A program made the translations under genes and the position numbers. Positions 59,888 to 64,000 of a stretch of DNA of 64,000 nucleotides are shown here, piece by piece (position 1 is the stretch's first letter; every line of letters starts with the position of its first letter). Source of the DNA: Isochrysis galbana (taxonomy: Eukaryota; Haptophyta; Isochrysidales; Isochrysidaceae); the NCBI GenBank assembly GCA_018136815.1, contig CM030931.1, positions 1,467,398 through 1,531,397 of the forward strand, read 5' to 3'. The notes below the pieces were generated by a model. It was not told where the DNA came from. It made no database searches and was given only the letters and a program-made list of their open reading frames with translations.

Positions 59888-60125
59888 CGCGACGAAACAA
59901 GACGCGAGACGCGGGGCGCGTGCCATTCGTTCTTCCTTTCTTTCACCGAAAACGCGGCGAAACTAACGTTAAACGTCGGTGCCCCCTCCGCGAGAATCGC
60001 GAAGAAGAACGGACGAGATGGAGGCAATCATCGAAGGAATCGTGAGAGGAATCGAAGCGAGGGGGGGGAACAGTGCGCGGGGGGGGGGAACGAACGACGG
60101 CCGGAGGAAACGAACCGCGCGCGGA
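59888..60125 (+). repeat. Duplicated 240-bp segment, copy 1
   Basis: Matches 60755-61000 at about 95% by eye, same orientation, 860 bases apart: GCGACGAAACAAGACGCGAG, CCATTCGTTCTTCCTTTCTT, AACGGACGAGATGGAGGCAA and GAAACGAACCGCGCGCGGAG. It includes short C- and G-rich runs that differ in length. Confidence 0.8.
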
Positions 60126-60754
60126 GGAGTGTCAGAGCAAGGCTGATCTCACTCTTGGAGATTGCCTGCGAGGGCGCGCCGGCAGCTAGCGCGGAACGCG
60201 GTTCTTGTGGGGAGCTCATGGAGCTTTCCTCGGGGGTGACTACGGGCATGGTGATCGACGCACGACGCACGACGCACGCACGGAGCACGGTGGGCGCGGA
60301 AGTGTGGAAGGAGGCTTGTGGGAGGTGGTGGCAGGCGACTGGGGGTGGCTCAGGCGCGTGCTTGGCTGGTATTGACTCGTTGACTCGGGGTATAGACTCG
60401 GGAACTCGGGGGGACTCGCTTGGGAACACGGTGGGACTCGACGAAGTTGCTACAAAAACACTCACAAGAAACCAAAAACCAAAGTCCTTGGGCTCAGAAA
60501 ACTAACGTAAACACTCCGGAATCATACGATAAACAAACCCCTCCCCGCGCGGCGAAGGCTGAAGTCGCGATCGCTCGTCATGCGCGAAGATATACGGAAA
60601 GAGAGCGCATAACTACGCCACCGAAGGGTTCGAACTATCGTTAAAGTGGAACTCGTCCGCTGAAGCCAACGCGGAGGGTCGAGGAGAGATCCAAAATCGC
60701 GCCGGGGGAAGAAGGCGATGTGCGGAGAGACCTTCTAGACAAGCAACGAGCAAG
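60126..60754. other. Spacer between the duplicated segments
   Basis: GC-rich sequence with GACGCACGACGCACGACGCA and GACTCGGG-type short repeats. No gene supported. A GGTTCGAACT string near 60629 lacks tRNA stems. Confidence 0.4.
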
Positions 60755-61000
60755 GGGCGACGAAACAAGACGCGAGACGCGAGGCGCGTGCCATTCGTTC
60801 TTCCTTTCTTTCATCGAAACCGCGACGAAACTAACATTAAACGTCGGTGCCCCCTCCGCGAGGATCGCGAAGAAGAACGGACGAGATGGAGGCAATCATC
60901 GAAGGAACCGCGAGAGGAATCGAAGCGAGGGGGGGGAAACAGCGCGCGCGGGGGGGGAACGAACGACGGCCGGAGGAAACGAACCGCGCGCGGAGGAGAA
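60755..61000 (+). repeat. Duplicated 240-bp segment, copy 2
   Basis: Partner of 59888-60125. Beyond it the GGAGGAAACGAACCGC and GGAGGAGAAGAACC style continues to 61070 as degenerate GGCGGGGGG-GAA repeats, with a (GA)n tract at 61252-61275. Confidence 0.8.
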
Positions 61001-61801
61001 GAACCTCGCGCGGGGGGGGGAATAATATAACGGCCGGAGGCGACGGATGGCACGCCGAGAGGAAGAACCTGCCGCGGGGGGGCGAGGGACCGAGGGCACG
61101 GCGGGGCAGCGTGGGAGGGCGCGAGGGTGATCTCGGAGCGAGATCGCGTCCTTTCCCTCGCGGAGCGCGGAGAGACCCCCCACGAGATATCTTGGGACCG
61201 GAGAATGTTTTGGACGAATCTTCTTGCCGTCGGCCGAGGAGAGGCGGACGGAGAGAGAGAGAGAGAGAGAGAGAGTCTCGCAGAGCGACTGCAGAACGAG
61301 AAGTCGAAGTCATGCCGGTTTATTACCTTAAACGAGCCAACAATTATAGTAACAGCAAAAACAAAATTCGAATCGCAAATTTCGAGACCAAAATCTGCAA
61401 ACCTGGACTTGAGACCATGGGGAATCCGAATCTGTGTGTCTTGTGCGTCAGTGGCAACACGGGGAACTGTTCAATTGTAATTGTGAGCGCGTACCTTACA
61501 CGAATATTCATGCCTACAGCCTTCAGATGGGCAGGAATACAACACCCCCCGACTTAAATCGAGACGTCTCCCGATGTCGAGCCAAGAGAGTTCATTTAAC
61601 CATACGAGACGAGAGACCTAGAGGAGGAGGATTAACCCATGGATCCAAAGCGAGCACAAAATCGGCAGCTTAGCGCGGCGGCCCCCGATTTCGTACGCCA
61701 CGTCCTACCACGTTCTCCCTTTTACAGGAGTTTTGCTCGGGCAGTTGCGCTGGGTCAGGCGCTGACGCGACGCTAATCATCCACTTCCGGTCGACTTAGC
61801 G
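61001..61801. other. Intergenic / element flank, no supported gene
   Basis: Purine-rich repeats to 61280, then AT-richer sequence to the end of the Ty3/gypsy coding region at 61802. Terminal repeat boundaries of that element could not be placed here. Confidence 0.4.
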
Positions 61802-64000
61802 CTACGATTGTGAACGAGAACGAGTACGACTCGAAGGCAGATCAGGAGGAGTACGACTTGTCTCTTGAATTCGACGTGGAATAACTTGATTGGATTGGGA
61901 ACTTGAGCTTGGACTTGAAGAGGAGTCTACAGCGGAGTGAGCTTGGGGTTGAACCGGACGGCGGTCGAAAGTGGTGTCGTACGACTCAACTAGATCAGCA
62001 CAACGCCGAAGCAACTCAATTCGAGACTCCCAAGTAGCTTCAGAACGAGGATAGCCGCGCCATTTGACGAGATACTTGAATGAAACTCCATCGCCCTTGC
62101 GATCGAGTAACTCTTCGACCAAATACTCATCTCCAGCGAGCGGAGACGAATCGGTGACGGTAAAGTACGGACGAAGATTGGAAATGTGAACTTCATCCTT
62201 GACTTGACGATTTTCGAGATCGCGTAGACGGTAGCGAGTAGCCGAGATGGCTTCTTCTACTCGGTAAGGACCGGAGTAGAGGTATTGAAGTTTGTTGGCG
62301 TGGCCAGGGATTCGACGACAAACTCTGTCTCCTTGTTTGAAGGTAACACCGAGTTTAGACTTTTGAGAGGCGGAGCGCATCGATTCGCGTTGGGCTTCTT
62401 GAGTACTTTCGAGGGCGGAACGCCACGACTCGAGAAGCTTCTTATTGAGCTCGGTGGCGTAAATGACGGCATCGGACGGAGGCCTAGATGGAAGCAACTC
62501 GAGAACAGGAGCAGGGTCAGCAAGTTGAGCTGGAAGACGAAGCTCCCGACCAAACAAGATAGCCGCGGGTGACTTGGGTACGACGCGACCGGCGGTCGCT
62601 CGCATAGACATGAGAAGAAACGGAAGGTGATCGACCCAATGGGCGCCGCCTTCATTGGAGACTCGAGTCATCGTGAGGAGAGTTTGTTGAGCTCTTTCCA
62701 CTAGCCCTACGCCTTCGTGGCGATAGGCTTCAGTAGTGCTCAAGTCCGTGCCGGTCGCTTTGAGAATTAGGTCCACTAATCGAGAGCAAAGATTCGAGCC
62801 GGCGTCGGTTCGAAGTTGGCGAGGGACTCCATAACGAGATACGATGAGACGCATGAAGACGTCTAGACATTTCGCGGACGAGGGGTTACCGTTGCAAGGC
62901 TCAGCTTCAATCCAACGAGAGAGAGAATCGACGAAAACAATCAGCTTGTCAAAACCGGAGCGGCCGGATACGAAATCGTGAGTGGGAGCCATCGAAAGAA
63001 TATCGCAATAGACGACGTCGAAAGGATAGGATCCGATAGAAAGACCGGATGGATGGGCGAGCGGTCGCGGTAACGGTTTGCCAAGAGTGCATTCGTGGCA
63101 CTCTCGAACGTATTCCGATACAGAGGCGGACAAGCCAGGCCAGTACACTCGAGTACGAAGTAGGGTAGACATCCTTGTCGCACCTGGGTGACCAAGGTGG
63201 TCATGGTAGGCGCGGAGGTACGTGTCACGAAGGGACTCCGGAATGTACAAACGAAGAGGAGCCTCTTCCGCTTCTGAGGAGCGGTAGTAGAGTAGGCCAT
63301 CGCGAAGGAGGAATCGGGAACTTTTCTTCGACGACGAGCTAGAGTCAATCGAAGAGGAAGCTTTCGGAAGGATCGACTCGACTTCAGAAAGGATCGAGCT
63401 GGCGAGATCGTCGGTAGAGAGCGCTTGACGTAATTCGTCGGCATGAGGCACGCCCACATCGAGATACGAGGAGGTAATCGACTCCGAAGATTCCGATGCT
63501 TGACGAGCGAGCCTATCGCTTGCTTGTTGGCGGCGAGCGGTGAGGGTGGATGAAGTAACCGCGGCGGCGACTATGTCGTGAATTTCGGAAGAATCGAAAG
63601 AATGGACGTCACTCTCCTCGAGATGGAGAGGATCGTGATCGGGCTCGAGAGCAACTAGGCGGGATAAGCCGTCGGCGTCCCAGTGAGTGACTCCAGGTTT
63701 GTGCACGACGTCGAATCGATATTCGGCTAGCTTCAGGACCCATCGCATGAGGCGCGAGGCTGGACCACCGGTGACTTGATCTTTCATCGTGTGAAGCCAG
63801 CGCAAAGCTGAATGGTCTACGACGAGGGTGAAGTGGCGACCCCAAAGATAAGGCCTCCAATTTCGGATCGATTCTAGCGCTGCTAGAAGTTCGATTTCAG
63901 TGACTGTCCAATGGCGCTCAGCCGGACTCAAGCTACGACCGTAGTATGCAACGACGCGCTCTCTCCCTTCGTCGTCTTTTTGGGCGAGGACGCCGGCGAT
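61802..64000 (-). mobile_element. Ty3/gypsy chromo-type LTR retrotransposon, pol 3' part (runs off window)
   Basis: The minus-strand frame enters from the right edge. In order it shows: end of RNase H (PAERHWTVTEIELLAALESI, LWGRHFTLVVDHSALRWLHT, GVTHWDADGLSRL), the integrase zinc-binding region (HDHLGHPGATRMSTLLRTRV, CHECTLGK), the integrase core (FVDSLSRWIEAEP, RYGVPRQLRTDAGSN) and a C-terminal chromodomain (YLVEELLDRKGDGVSFKYLV, KWRGYPRSEATWE). Domain order and chromodomain place it among Ty3/gypsy chromo-type elements. The visible part looks whole and is probably young; LTRs, gag, protease and RT are not in view. A related fossil piece lies at 4990-5180. Confidence 0.92.

Noticed and set aside
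60600-60660. tRNA gene suggested by GGTTCGAACT
   Set aside because: No T-stem pairing around the loop and no A box or acceptor stem upstream.
59888-61000. The two 240-bp direct repeats as LTRs of a retrotransposon
   Set aside because: Nothing resembling gag or pol lies between them, and no TG...CA ends or primer sites are visible; left as a duplicated segment.

Overview
The window looks like nuclear DNA of a flagellated, GC-rich eukaryotic microalga. Evidence: spliceosomal GT-AG introns; axonemal and ciliary genes (a DNAI7/CASC1-type dynein-associated protein and a Tectonic); eukaryotic replication and repair genes (TIMELESS, XRCC4, DDX21-type helicase); proteins with N-terminal signal sequences that could be plastid-targeting; and a dense load of LINE, hAT, Ty3/gypsy and short repeats. 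I cannot fix the lineage from sequence alone; a haptophyte, prasinophyte or similar flagellate would fit. A run of exactly 100 N at 59202-59301 is an assembly gap.

Layout. 1-4.2 kb: start of a minus-strand gene, then DNAI7/CASC1 (+). 4.2-9 kb: a tRNA-like SINE relic, a Ty3/gypsy integrase fossil, an ankyrin gene, a 494-bp hAT-type MITE with a perfect 8-bp target duplication, and a GC-palindrome array. 9-12 kb: a hypothetical gene, a hairpin-bearing tandem repeat and a PPC/DUF296 gene. 14.3-16.7 kb: DDX21-like helicase (-). 17.4-18.7 kb: two LINE 5' ends and small repeats. 18.8-21.4 kb: XRCC4 (-) and an RRM protein (+), head to head. 21.5-27.4 kb: nested LINE nest. 27.9-33.3 kb: a 14-exon TIMELESS (-). 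33.4-37.7 kb: repeats and two more LINE copies. 38-40.9 kb: a signal-bearing plastid-type protein (+) and MsrA (-). 41-43.7 kb: repeats. 43.8-45.5 kb: a TKL-like kinase (+). 46-52.4 kb: hAT relic, three-copy unclassified repeat R_C and LINE copy 4. 52.6-53.5 kb: NYN-domain nuclease (-). 54.4-55 kb: an orphan ORF. 56.1-58.1 kb: Tectonic (-). 58.5-61.8 kb: hAT relic, minisatellite with the gap, an orphan ORF and a duplicated segment. 61.8-64 kb: Ty3/gypsy chromo-type element (-) running off the end.

How it fits together. Host genes are single copy, 0.5-5.5 kb, with short introns that are nearly all phase 0. TIMELESS and XRCC4 serve fork protection and end joining; DNAI7 and Tectonic serve the axoneme and the transition zone; no operon-like grouping is implied. 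The most unusual content is the LINE population. Every copy lacks a reverse-transcriptase domain. The deleted or truncated copies resume near the same point, just before a conserved post-RT region with a CX2CX8HX3C knuckle. Their sense strands end in oligo(T). Full 5' ends begin with a small hairpin, conserved by compensatory changes, a few bases before the start ATG. Several insertions carry exact 16-18 bp target duplications, which fix element ends to the base.
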